A DNA stretch of 64,000 nucleotides from Roseovarius sp. MMSF_3359 (GTDB lineage Bacteria; Pseudomonadota; Alphaproteobacteria; Rhodobacterales; Rhodobacteraceae): positions 186,001 through 250,000 of the forward strand of contig NZ_JASHJC010000006.1 of the NCBI RefSeq assembly GCF_030733385.1, in the 5' to 3' direction. The first letter of the stretch is position 1. Each line of letters opens with the position of its first letter. The notes under the pieces are model-generated. The model was given only the letters and a program-made list of their open reading frames with translations. It did not search any database and was not told the origin of the DNA. The position numbers and the translations under genes are program-made. Shown here one piece after another: positions 24,070 to 31,836 of this stretch.

Positions 24070-24396
24070 GCCGAAAACCTCCCAGTCTTGCGCCATACCT
24101 CTATGGTCCGGAGACGAGTAGACATGACCCTGTGTTCCGTCGGCAAGTTCCAGATCAGGAAAAGCCTGAACCACCGCTCGTGCGCCTTCGGCATCCCGCA
24201 GATAAACGCCGAGGCCGTCCGCAGCCAGACCTGCCGACGAATGTACGGCATACTCACCGGGGCCAATTTCGTTGCCAAGCCAACGGTGCAGATGATCCAA
24301 TCTGCGGCCTAAACCCCCTTCCGGTATCCTGAACCTAACCCGGATCGGGAAGGCGATTTCGTCAATCTTCTTTTGGGGAGTAGAGCGTCTGACCAT
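24070..24396 (-). other. In-frame upstream domain fused to, or overlapping, the SRAP gene
   Basis: These 109 codons are in frame with the SRAP gene and contain protein-like sequence: PIRVRFRIPEGGLGRRLDHL, then a WLGNEIGPGEYAVH strand region and LADGTQGHVYSS. They look like a small alpha/beta protein of unknown function that I believe also occurs in phage and island settings. The ATG at 24396 has only a weak ribosome site. Either one 329-residue fusion is made, or the region and the SRAP protein are translated from separate starts of the same frame. Confidence 0.5.
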
Positions 24397-24720
24397 CGAG
24401 AGAACATTGCAGGAACATCTGAGTCGTGCAATGGGTTGGCGTGAGGTAATGGAAGTAGTAGAGCTCGACTAGGCAGACTGAAGTAGAAGATGACCCGGAG
24501 TGATTTCGAGCATTTGAGCTTGGGTCAGACTACCGGCTGCGGATCGACCAACCATTCGGCCAGGATAGAAGTAGGCCATAAAGGTCCCAATTGAATGAGA
24601 CGATTAAACTTCGTTGTCGAAACAGTTTTCTTAGCGCAAGAATTATTTTTCAGGTCTCATTGGAGGAAGCCCGGTTTTCTCGTTCGACAATAGTCTCGAC
24701 CGCTAGCGCATCAATTTGGA
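24397..24720. other. Non-coding stretch
   Basis: About 320 bases between the SRAP reading frame and the end of the M15 peptidase gene. No protein-like frame or RNA motif recognised. It should contain the promoter of the SRAP transcript. Confidence 0.35.
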
Positions 24721-25734
24721 TCACTGTTCCGCACCACGCAAATTCGATAACGGGGGAAGCGCAGGAGACGTTATGCCATCACATTCGGCCCATAAAGCGA
24801 TGTTTTCTGCCAAATTCTCGCTCCAGCTTACATCACCACCTTCGGGATACTGACCAATCATCAGATTTGTGAGACTGACTCCAGGCAATTGAGCATGGGG
24901 TTTTTCATAAGGAACTGGCTCCAAGCCTGATTCTCGCATTAGTTCGTGAAGTCGTGCCCACTGCTCTCGTTCGCCTGGCGATGAGTCCATCCAGTTCCAC
25001 CGCCCATCTTCGAATCTGACTAGATCAACCGCCAATCCAAAGTTGTGCAAGCTTTGCCAGGGCCTTCCATTGGTCACTATAGGTCCCGAACTTTCTCGGC
25101 CCTTATTGTATAGCAGTCTTTGCCGGTGAGGTGATCTATATGCCTCGAAGATGCGAAACGGCAGCTGTTCTGCTTCGAGCTTTGCAAGCAGATCAACCAC
25201 CTTTTCCCGTAGAGCCGGATGCAACTTCGTGAGATCCCTATCCACCTTAACACCATCAGGATTTTCAGGGCAAACACCACCCGGTCGATTGGAGCCTAAC
25301 TGTCTTTCTAAGAACTCTATCCTAGCTTCCAAGAGCCCACGCTCTGACTTACTCGCGCTCTCAAGTTCCTCTCTTAGGTTCGCGATTTGCGTGGGGTTTT
25401 CCTCAACAAGATTTTCGAGGTACTTTGAATACTCTTCCCATCGGCCTTTCTGAGTTGTGTCTAACGTAACAAATGCGAAGTAACGCGCCAACCTTTGCCG
25501 TCTCTCAATGTCATCATCGATAGCAATTTCCACGAACTTGGCGACAAAATCACGATGCCCCCCATCGAAATCCTGTTGATTCTTTTCAGTCTTTTCAGCG
25601 AAAGTCAGATACGATCCAATAACTGCTACCAAGAAAGTTCCTAGGAATGTGACCGCTAGGTTATAGCGGGCTGAAATTTTCTGTTTTTCAATTTCAAATT
25701 CAAGCTTCTTAACCGAAGATTCTTTTTGCGCCAC
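24721..25734 (-). CDS. Membrane-anchored M15-type peptidase (VanY/endolysin-like)
   Basis: A 337-residue protein. A basic N-terminus is followed by one transmembrane helix (residues ~25-45, NLAVTFLGTFLVAVIGSYLTF). Residues ~75-150 are largely helical and end in a coiled coil (IANLREELESASKSERGLLE). The C-terminal ~170 residues form an M15 zinc peptidase: FRIFEAYRSPHRQ, then SLHNFGLAVDLV with H230 and D237, and H280 in EKPHAQLPG. M15 enzymes cut peptidoglycan peptides. The topology puts the enzyme domain in the periplasm without a cleaved signal, unusual for a phage endolysin. No lysis partner lies directly beside it. Confidence 0.7.
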   Translation of the reverse strand: MAQKESSVKKLEFEIEKQKISARYNLAVTFLGTFLVAVIGSYLTFAEKTEKNQQDFDGGHRDFVAKFVEIAIDDDIERRQRLARYFAFVTLDTTQKGRWEEYSKYLENLVEENPTQIANLREELESASKSERGLLEARIEFLERQLGSNRPGGVCPENPDGVKVDRDLTKLHPALREKVVDLLAKLEAEQLPFRIFEAYRSPHRQRLLYNKGRESSGPIVTNGRPWQSLHNFGLAVDLVRFEDGRWNWMDSSPGEREQWARLHELMRESGLEPVPYEKPHAQLPGVSLTNLMIGQYPEGGDVSWSENLAENIALWAECDGITSPALPPLSNLRGAEQ

Positions 25735-25852
25735 AACTCTTGTCCCTGCTAAACCAAAAAGTCTTTAAGAATTCTAAGAATAGATCAGGTAACTCTAACA
25801 TATTCCTCCTAAGCTGCCATCAGGCGCAATTCGCGAAGAAGCGAACACTCCA

Positions 25853-26119
25853 TTACTCCCCCTGCATCGCCCCCACGGTCCCTGTGAGATACCGCGACAA
25901 TATCCGCTCGTTCTTCGGCGCATTGAGGCTTAGCGGCCTGCCGAGGAGTACCTTCATCAGTTCCGGATCTTCGACCGCATCTACAAGGATCTGACGTGCT
26001 CGGTCGTTGGTCAGACGTTGCAGGAACCGCTTGGCCCGGCCTGAGGCCATGTTGGCGCTTTCATTCGGAAAATCCGCGATCCAATCGCCTGCAAACCGCG
26101 CCCCAAAGACTAACAGTAG
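25853..26119 (-). pseudogene. C-terminal remnant of a phage-type protein
   Basis: An open frame without a credible start encodes GDWIADFPNESANMASGRAK, RFLQRLTNDRARQILVDAVE, then DPELMKVLLGRPLS and ILSRYLTGTVGA. This looks like the conserved tail of a larger virion- or island-encoded protein. A stop at 26120-26122 cuts the frame just upstream, and the 3' end of the metalloprotease gene overlaps it. A short independent protein from the ATG at 26050 (65 residues) is the alternative. Confidence 0.45.
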
Positions 26120-26586
26120 TTAAAACTAATTGCGCGCTGCGGACCTGGCAAATAAATCCAGCCGTCACCAGCAAGTTGACTAATGTCGCTCTGGATTATT
26201 TCCATCCGCCGCTGATTTAACAACCCCATTGATTGCATAGTGCGAATTGCCCAACAATCTGCCTCTTTTTCTCTAACTAGAGGGTTGTTACCGAAAGAGT
26301 GTCCCAATGCATGATGACCGCATTCATGAAAATACCAAAATTGCCTGGTGACTGGGTGGAAAGAGGACAAGACATGTGGATTGTAGAAAATAACTGGGCT
26401 CCCGTTTTGAATTGTCGCTATGGCAACGTTATCGACGGCTGAGGGAACTGAAGCGACCGGCACACCGAAATAGTCGTAACACCCGTCGTAAGTGACCTGA
26501 GCGGATACCTTGGTCGCCCAAATGAGGAATAAACTGAAAAAGACTATTTGAAGCAATGAAAGCAGATCAAACAAGTTCCGGATCAT
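26110..26586 (-). CDS. Secreted HExxH metallopeptidase-like protein
   Basis: A 158-residue protein with a long hydrophobic N-terminus (residues ~8-29, SLLQIVFFSLFLIWATKVSA) reading as a signal peptide or anchor. H87-E88-x-x-H91 in WYFHECGHHALGH forms a gluzincin-type zinc site. E108 in REKEADCWA, 20 residues on, is the likely third ligand, as in M48-like peptidases. Cysteines at both ends may form disulfides. The start codon overlaps the stop of the upstream gene by four bases, so it is coupled to the 283-residue membrane protein. Very AT-rich. Family unassigned. Confidence 0.6.
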   Translation of the reverse strand: MIRNLFDLLSLLQIVFFSLFLIWATKVSAQVTYDGCYDYFGVPVASVPSAVDNVAIATIQNGSPVIFYNPHVLSSFHPVTRQFWYFHECGHHALGHSFGNNPLVREKEADCWAIRTMQSMGLLNQRRMEIIQSDISQLAGDGWIYLPGPQRAISFNYC

Positions 26587-27434
26587 TTTAGTTCTGCCAG
26601 CACTTCATCAGGGCAGCCATTAGCTGGTTGATTGGGGCGTTGCGAATATTGGTTCATCGTCGTTCCAAATTGCTGCTTGTACTGGACGACCATTGGGCTG
26701 AAAGGTGGCAAGTCAGCAAGTTTTTGTATCGCCATGTCCACAAGGACCTCACCACAAATCCAGTCTCCTTTTGCAAGTTCGATTTGCGACCACTCGAATA
26801 GATTAAATGCTGTTTGCAAGACATAGTTATCTGCTTCGAGCGGCGCCAATAACGCTGCAGATTGACTATAGAGACCCCGCATCTTTTCAAGATTCAACCC
26901 ATCAACTGAGTTCAGTAGAGCGAACGCACGTAACCTAAGTATGTCAGCTGATAATCCTGTATTCCCGTTTGCCTTCGCCTTCTCAAAAGCTGTGGCATAA
27001 AGCTCTTCCGTTAACGTCGGTTTGTTCATCTGCGAGATGGAGTAACCAAGCATAACTAGTTCAGGAGCGGTTAAACGATCCTTGTATTTCCTTAAAGCTC
27101 CGATTTTTCCTGACAATATGGTCGTTTTCTCCGCGCCATACGCCCGGCTCGCCATTGTTTGTAAATCCGGTGTTGGAATTGAACCTGCAGAACGTGCCCA
27201 GTCACCGTCTAGCTTAGCAACTTGGAGGGCCACCTCTCGTAACTCAAGAATTTCTGCGGACTCCCGAGCTTTTTTAGTCAGATAAAATCTGTCCCAAACA
27301 CCCAATGGAAAGGTATAGAGTAAGGCTACTATCAACGTGCAAACGCCACCCCACTCTTTTACATGGTCAAGAAAAGATTTCGGCTTTACACGGGTCCTTT
27401 CTTCTAGAACAGCAACCCTCTCACTCAAATCCAT
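26583..27434 (-). CDS. Membrane protein with large helical periplasmic domain
   Basis: A 283-residue protein. A charged N-terminus (MDLSERVAVLEERTRVKPKS) is followed by a transmembrane helix near residues 28-50 (WGGVCTLIVALLYTFPLGVW) and then an all-helical region. The repeated pattern LVMLGYSISQMNKPTLTEEL and ILRLRAFALLNSVDGLNLEK suggests TPR-like hairpins. A CP motif lies near the end. It is coupled by ATGA to the secreted metallopeptidase gene, so the two probably work together at the envelope. No family recognised. Confidence 0.55.
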   Translation of the reverse strand: MDLSERVAVLEERTRVKPKSFLDHVKEWGGVCTLIVALLYTFPLGVWDRFYLTKKARESAEILELREVALQVAKLDGDWARSAGSIPTPDLQTMASRAYGAEKTTILSGKIGALRKYKDRLTAPELVMLGYSISQMNKPTLTEELYATAFEKAKANGNTGLSADILRLRAFALLNSVDGLNLEKMRGLYSQSAALLAPLEADNYVLQTAFNLFEWSQIELAKGDWICGEVLVDMAIQKLADLPPFSPMVVQYKQQFGTTMNQYSQRPNQPANGCPDEVLAELK

Positions 27435-27694
27435 GGCTTAACCCTAAAGAACAAACAATAAAGAAATTTCGCGCAAAAATTGTATCACATTAACTGGTCT
27501 TGAGCAAATTTTGACATCAAATGCGTTCGGCTACGCCTCGCAAAACTCCTCGGCTTCAAGCAGGCAAGCTCTTCCAACCACCCCCACGGCCTCAGGCTCA
27601 ATCCCACCCTTGCCATTCGGCTCGGGCATGACCAGCATTACCAATAAGTTGCCCTGGTCTTGCTTAAGCACCCGCCTAATCATACCTTTGAACT

Positions 27695-27895
27695 ATGGAA
27701 TTTGTGATCGCAGTCGTGGGTGTTGGCCTCATCGTATGGTGGGGCGTAAAGGGCGAAGGCAAGATGCTGAACCCGCCTGATCCGAAGCCTATGAACGCAA
27801 AGCAGTGGGAGAAGCACCTGAAGAGGTGCAACCCCGGACTATATCAGCACATCAAAGAAAACGGCGAAAGCTTTGACCTGGGCAAACAAGGTTAG
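27695..27895 (+). CDS. Small single-helix membrane protein
   Basis: A 66-residue protein with an N-terminal transmembrane helix (MEFVIAVVGVGLIVWWGV) and a polar tail ending in FDLGKQG. It is the only rightward gene in this part of the element and ends 4 bases into the stop of the internal-virion-like gene on the other strand. No family recognised; no strong ribosome site. Confidence 0.45.
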   Translation: MEFVIAVVGVGLIVWWGVKGEGKMLNPPDPKPMNAKQWEKHLKRCNPGLYQHIKENGESFDLGKQG

Positions 27896-29382
27896 CGCTT
27901 CTGCTGCCTCAGACTCTCCGATGCGGCTATACCTGCTCCAACAGCCGCTGCGCCCGTAGGTGCAGTCCGTAGTGTCGGGATAATCCCGGACCCCACACTC
28001 TCAATTAAGTCTTCTGCGCCTTTCCGTACACCCCTGTCGGCTGCCCTCTTGGCTCCCTCGGCCACAGCACCGGCTCCCAGCATGGCGGGGCTGATGGTTG
28101 AGGCGTAGATGTTCAGTGCCAGCATCAGGCCATTTCCATTGGGACTAAGCTTGCTGGCCTTGCGCAAGGTGTTTTCTGCGTTCGAGCCCATGACAAATCG
28201 TTCCATGATGGCAATCTCGTCTGCCGTGAACCACTTCGCTTCATGGGGCTTGTCGAGAATGCGGTTCACGGCTTGGCGGTATGCATTCACCACGTTGCCA
28301 CCCGACCCTGATGCAGCGGCATGCCTGCGAGCCTTCTTGAAGGAGTTATCCAGCAACTGAGCCTTGGAGAACCTGGCATGAGCCTCACGTGCCGTTTTCA
28401 TGAGGGAACTGGATTGCGCCTTGGAGGCAATCATCCCGTCAATCTCGCCAATCATATCCAGCACAAAGGGCTCGTCTCCGCGATTGTATCTTGCCCAGAG
28501 GGTCTGACGCACCCGATCAAGTCGGTTGAGCGAGATGGATTTCTCACCGGCACGGCGTTTGAACATGCGCAGCACGGCAGCAGATTGCGGGTCTGCCTCA
28601 AAGTCCACATCACTTAGCTTTGCCTTGCGGTGGGCGCGCTGTGAAAGGGCAATCATATCGTTCTGATCAAACTTCACCCCGGCTTGCTTGACGGCTGCAT
28701 AGGCCCGGTTCTTTTCCAGCTTTAGATCCGCAATGCTGGTGTTTTTGCGTAACTTGCGGCTCACCCCTCTTGCACCCGCTCCAGCCCCTTTGACGGCGGT
28801 TGCTATTGCACCCCCTGCAAAGAGACCAACAGGCGCAGTTACTAGCGCCTCCTTAGCTCTGTTTGTGGCGTTTCCTTCCCCTTCACCAAAGCCTTGCGCT
28901 GCCGCGAAGGCACCTCCCGTAGCGGCTGCTCCTTTGATGGTGTTAACGGGCGCGACGAGGCGGGCTGCCGGGTTCGTTACAGCTCCGGCAACGTTGCCCG
29001 CTATATATGCGCCCGGCCTTTGCTCGCTCTGCGCTTCCAGCATCGCCCTTGCTTGCTCTCGACGGAAGGTTGCCATGTCCTCACCGCCCTCCAGGTGACC
29101 GATTGCGCCCATCAGCTCATCGGTGGTGCCAAAGGAGAATCCCTGCATTGCGCCACCAGAAATCGCATCCAAGGTCGACGGCTCCTGCACTCCCTTGAGT
29201 AGTTCTCGCGACGTCAACTGCCCCGTACTGGGATTGCGGAACATGCCCTCGGGCGGATTGGGCGTGCTTTGTGACTCAGAGCGGAGAAATGCGGCAAAGG
29301 CGCGCGCTGCCCCGTCTGCCGTTGCGCCCTCCACTTGATAGGTCTTTCCATTCGGGCCGGAGATTTCGAACGTTCCCATCAC
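27892..29382 (-). CDS. Phage internal-virion/ejection-like protein
   Basis: A 496-residue Ala/Gly-rich protein. The N-terminal ~35 residues (TFEISGPNGKTYQVEGA) match a recurrent head domain of prophage virion proteins. Residues ~110-205 are a long mildly hydrophobic Gly/Ala stretch (AGNVAGAVTNPAARLVAPVN onward), as in membrane-penetrating DNA-ejection proteins. The remainder is helical and basic, with a second hydrophobic patch near residue 430. It overlaps the upstream gene by four bases. Tail-related and ejection genes are otherwise missing from the element. Assignment is by composition and context. Confidence 0.5.
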   Translation of the reverse strand: MMGTFEISGPNGKTYQVEGATADGAARAFAAFLRSESQSTPNPPEGMFRNPSTGQLTSRELLKGVQEPSTLDAISGGAMQGFSFGTTDELMGAIGHLEGGEDMATFRREQARAMLEAQSEQRPGAYIAGNVAGAVTNPAARLVAPVNTIKGAAATGGAFAAAQGFGEGEGNATNRAKEALVTAPVGLFAGGAIATAVKGAGAGARGVSRKLRKNTSIADLKLEKNRAYAAVKQAGVKFDQNDMIALSQRAHRKAKLSDVDFEADPQSAAVLRMFKRRAGEKSISLNRLDRVRQTLWARYNRGDEPFVLDMIGEIDGMIASKAQSSSLMKTAREAHARFSKAQLLDNSFKKARRHAAASGSGGNVVNAYRQAVNRILDKPHEAKWFTADEIAIMERFVMGSNAENTLRKASKLSPNGNGLMLALNIYASTISPAMLGAGAVAEGAKRAADRGVRKGAEDLIESVGSGIIPTLRTAPTGAAAVGAGIAASESLRQQKR

Positions 29383-30503
29383 TTCACCTCCCGAATTGTA
29401 TAGCTTGCCCCATCCACCTCGAAAGATGTTGCGTCATCGCCCACCTCTGTATCAACCGCATCTGCTTCAATGCCTTCGCGGAATTCCCGAAGCTGATAAG
29501 CACGCCAGAAGTTGTCCCAGGATTGGCCCTCTTCGTTCGGGCGACTGAGTGACCCGAAATCTGCGACCCAATCTTCCATCAGGCCGGGTTTCTGAGTGAC
29601 CACATCAAGTGCAGCAATCTGTCTTTGAATGATCCGCCTATTTGCCCCGGGCTCCTTATCCGGGCTCGCCGTGGTTTGAATGGCAGTCAGCAATTCGCGT
29701 TCAGTGTCATTGCCGCCAATGGCGCGCAATGCATCCATACCAATGGCCTTTGAGACAGATTCAAAGTCCTGATGCTGAGAGGCGAATTCCCCACTGCCGC
29801 CTAGAACCGAGAGGGCTCGGGAACCAAGGGCGCGCACGCCGGATTCAACGCCGCTATCAAAACCATTCTCCACAATCCGCCGGGCGGCCTCGACATTTAC
29901 CGCAAGAGCATCTGCATTTGCGGATTGCTCCTTTGCCTCTTTGATAAGCGTCGCATCTCCTTCCGATATCTTCCGGCCGAGGCGTGGTTGTTCGGTGGGA
30001 ATTCCGGCAGTGGGATCGGTATCGCCAAATCCCTCTGACAAGCTGATGTTGCCATCTGCGTCGATACTGATGCTCTGTCTCAACTGGCTAGCGCGCTTGA
30101 ACTCGATGCGGCTCATCGGCGTGCGACCGGCAGCAAGTTCCTCTGCCACATATCGACCGTATTCATCTTCGGGTTTGGGCGGCCCCTCAAACATCGTTCG
30201 CATGAGAAAGTTCTGCGCCGCCTGCGGGGGCATGCTCGCTATGACCTTCCGCTGATCGGGTGTGAAGCGATCCATGATACCACTGTTTTTGAGGACGGAT
30301 CGCATCTCTGCCGCCTCCTGACGTTTCCGCAATGCGCTGAACGCCGGTGAGAGGTTGGGTGTCTGGCCATTTGCGAGTTGTGACAATCCCAATCCCAGAC
30401 CCTGAAATGCGATTTTCCGCTCAGGTGTGAAGAACTGGCTGGTTCGACCCAATAAACCGCGCTGTTGTTGCTCTTGTGGGGGTGCGCCCGTAGTGCCTGC
30501 CAT
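29379..30503 (-). CDS. Phage virion-associated protein of unknown function
   Basis: A 374-residue protein. Gln-rich start, then LGLGLSQLANGQTPNLSPAF and SALRKRQEAAEMRSVLK, a block seen at the N-terminus of phage injection or structural proteins. An acidic middle and a helical C-terminus with IQTTASPDKEPGANRRIIQR follow. GAGGG lies about 9 bases before the ATG at 30503, which beats the upstream in-frame ATG at 30518. Coupled to the next gene by an ATGA overlap. Likely packaged with the DNA or part of an ejection complex, inferred from the neighbour. Confidence 0.5.
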   Translation of the reverse strand: MAGTTGAPPQEQQQRGLLGRTSQFFTPERKIAFQGLGLGLSQLANGQTPNLSPAFSALRKRQEAAEMRSVLKNSGIMDRFTPDQRKVIASMPPQAAQNFLMRTMFEGPPKPEDEYGRYVAEELAAGRTPMSRIEFKRASQLRQSISIDADGNISLSEGFGDTDPTAGIPTEQPRLGRKISEGDATLIKEAKEQSANADALAVNVEAARRIVENGFDSGVESGVRALGSRALSVLGGSGEFASQHQDFESVSKAIGMDALRAIGGNDTERELLTAIQTTASPDKEPGANRRIIQRQIAALDVVTQKPGLMEDWVADFGSLSRPNEEGQSWDNFWRAYQLREFREGIEADAVDTEVGDDATSFEVDGASYTIREVK

Positions 30504-30576
30504 GATGTTTTCCCTCATCAGTTCTTGCTAGTTATGTTATCACGTTTTGATGCAAAAATCCAACAAAATAGACCAC

Positions 30577-30864
30577 TTAGAGCCTTCTAACATCGTCGCT
30601 CATGACAATGTTATCGTCAGTTGAATTTCCAAGTTGGTTGCGAAAATCTGCGATGAATTCACCGACAAACCTCGACTTGAATTCCGGAAAGCTCTCACCT
30701 TCCTGCCGTTCTGCCCGGTAAGGATTTCCACGATCCCATGTGGCAATCGCATGGGTGCAATATTCATCGGAAGTACCGCCCCGATATTCGGTATCGGGTA
30801 TGATCAAGTCGACGCCTTTGCCACCTTTTTCCTCCAGCCGTTTCAGTCGTGTCTTGATGCTCAT
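30577..30864 (-). CDS. Small phage-type protein of unknown function
   Basis: A 95-residue protein starting MSIKTRLKRLEEKGGKG, a short basic coiled start typical of phage proteins located near terminase genes. The rest is acidic with no motif. Its start overlaps the stop of the upstream gene by four bases. Function unknown. Confidence 0.5.
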   Translation of the reverse strand: MSIKTRLKRLEEKGGKGVDLIIPDTEYRGGTSDEYCTHAIATWDRGNPYRAERQEGESFPEFKSRFVGEFIADFRNQLGNSTDDNIVMSDDVRRL

Positions 30865-31211
30865 TGAATTAGTCCTTCTCGTTCTGCGATTTCCTTCAAT
30901 CTGTGTGTTTCAACGACCAGAGATGCATAATCATTCAGGCCATCTTTCGGCATGCCTTCTGCCGCTTGCTTGTTCGGCGAGAGCCCATTGGGAATGCTCG
31001 CAAACCAGTCAATGAGGTCTGGGATGAATTCAAACTTTGGTCCCGTGATTTCGGGTACTGGAATGACCCAGGTCATGAAGTCTGCATGTCCATAAATCTG
31101 TTGGGCCAGAATTTGGTAATACACCTCATTGCTCACATAGAGATGCGAAGGTGTTTCTTCCGGTGCGAAGATTACGACCGTGGCTGATGAGTTCGCTTGT
31201 TCCTGATTCAC
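30861..31211 (-). CDS. Hypothetical protein in the replication/packaging operon
   Basis: A 116-residue acidic protein (NEVYYQILAQQIYGHADFM, IPDLIDWFASIPNGLSPNK). No domain recognised. Coupled by four-base overlaps to genes on both sides (DUF5681 upstream, the 95-residue gene downstream), so it belongs to the long leftward operon starting at the AlpA-like gene. Confidence 0.5.
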   Translation of the reverse strand: MNQEQANSSATVVIFAPEETPSHLYVSNEVYYQILAQQIYGHADFMTWVIPVPEITGPKFEFIPDLIDWFASIPNGLSPNKQAAEGMPKDGLNDYASLVVETHRLKEIAEREGLIQ

Positions 31212-31660
31212 TTTCTTGCCTCCAATGCCTCAATACGTGCCTCGTGGTCTGACGTTTCCAGCGTGCGCCGGTAGCTTTCGACAAGACCCATTACGCTTGC
31301 TGCCTCCAGTGGGGATAGTTCGCCCCCAGAGACGGCCCGTAGAACCGCTTGAGCGGCCTCGGCAGCCTCACTGGCAGATTGCATAGAAGGCAGGTCAAAC
31401 TTGACCGGCGTGTCTTTTCTAGGTGGGGCTATACGCTCTAGGCAAAGACGCAGCGCCGTTGTGTCACCCTCTAGTGCCATGTCCACCGCCTTACGGGTCA
31501 AACCTTCCGCCTCGCCTTGCAGCAGCTCCTCAATGGCCCGAGTGGTTACATGCCGTGCACCCTTGGGTTTGCCTGGATTGCCAGTGGTAAACGTTCCGTC
31601 CGTATTCCGGCCGTTTTTACCGGTCGCAACGCTAGTCTTGTTTTTACCTGCATCTGTCAT
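31208..31660 (-). CDS. DUF5681-domain protein
   Basis: A 150-residue protein. NGRNTDGTFTTGNPGKPKGA is the DUF5681 signature (F..GN.G.P.G). It is followed by helices with LQGEAEGLTRKAVDMALEGD and TALRLCLERIAPPRKD. In phages this domain commonly sits just before terminase genes and may act as a small-terminase-like or DNA-binding protein. No large terminase follows here. The ATG at 31660 has CGAGG upstream. Coupled by overlaps on both sides. Confidence 0.65.
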   Translation of the reverse strand: MTDAGKNKTSVATGKNGRNTDGTFTTGNPGKPKGARHVTTRAIEELLQGEAEGLTRKAVDMALEGDTTALRLCLERIAPPRKDTPVKFDLPSMQSASEAAEAAQAVLRAVSGGELSPLEAASVMGLVESYRRTLETSDHEARIEALEARK

Positions 31661-31836
31661 TGATTGACCTCGCAAGTTTGGTAACGGTGTTCAATTTCTC
31701 GGATGGTTTCATTGCCCCGGTCAGCCAGCGTTACCAACGTTACCCCCCTAAAGGGGGGTGGTAACGGTTGGTAACGGTACTCTGGCGGCGTTACCGGGCG
31801 GGAATGGTAACGGTTGGTAACGGAGGTAACGGTCAT
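31657..31836 (-). CDS. Small protein encoded over a GTAAC repeat array
   Basis: A 59-residue frame whose ATG overlaps the RepA stop (ATGA) and whose end overlaps the DUF5681 start in the same way, so it fills the gap exactly. The sequence is repetitive (SVTNRYHSRPVTPPEYRYQP) because the DNA is a short direct/inverted repeat array. It may be a real coupled peptide, or an open frame kept only by the repeats. No domain. Confidence 0.45.
   Translation of the reverse strand: MTVTSVTNRYHSRPVTPPEYRYQPLPPPFRGVTLVTLADRGNETIREIEHRYQTCEVNQ
31730..31830. repeat. GTAAC/GTTAC iteron-like array
   Basis: Eight copies of GTTAC or its complement GTAAC occur within about 100 bases (31730, 31739, 31761, 31771, 31790, 31807, 31817, 31826); a further copy lies at 31681. 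Two are the longer unit GGTAACGGTTGGTAACGG, repeated at about 10-base steps (one helical turn). A perfect ACCCCCC-TAAA-GGGGGGT hairpin lies at 31742-31759 inside the array. The array lies directly behind the RepA-type ATPase gene, the place expected for an initiator-binding origin. Confidence 0.6.

Noticed and set aside
31681..31830. CRISPR-like short repeats
   Set aside because: Repeat units are 5-18 bases with about 10-base spacing, both orientations, and no unique spacers or cas genes; the pattern fits iterons.
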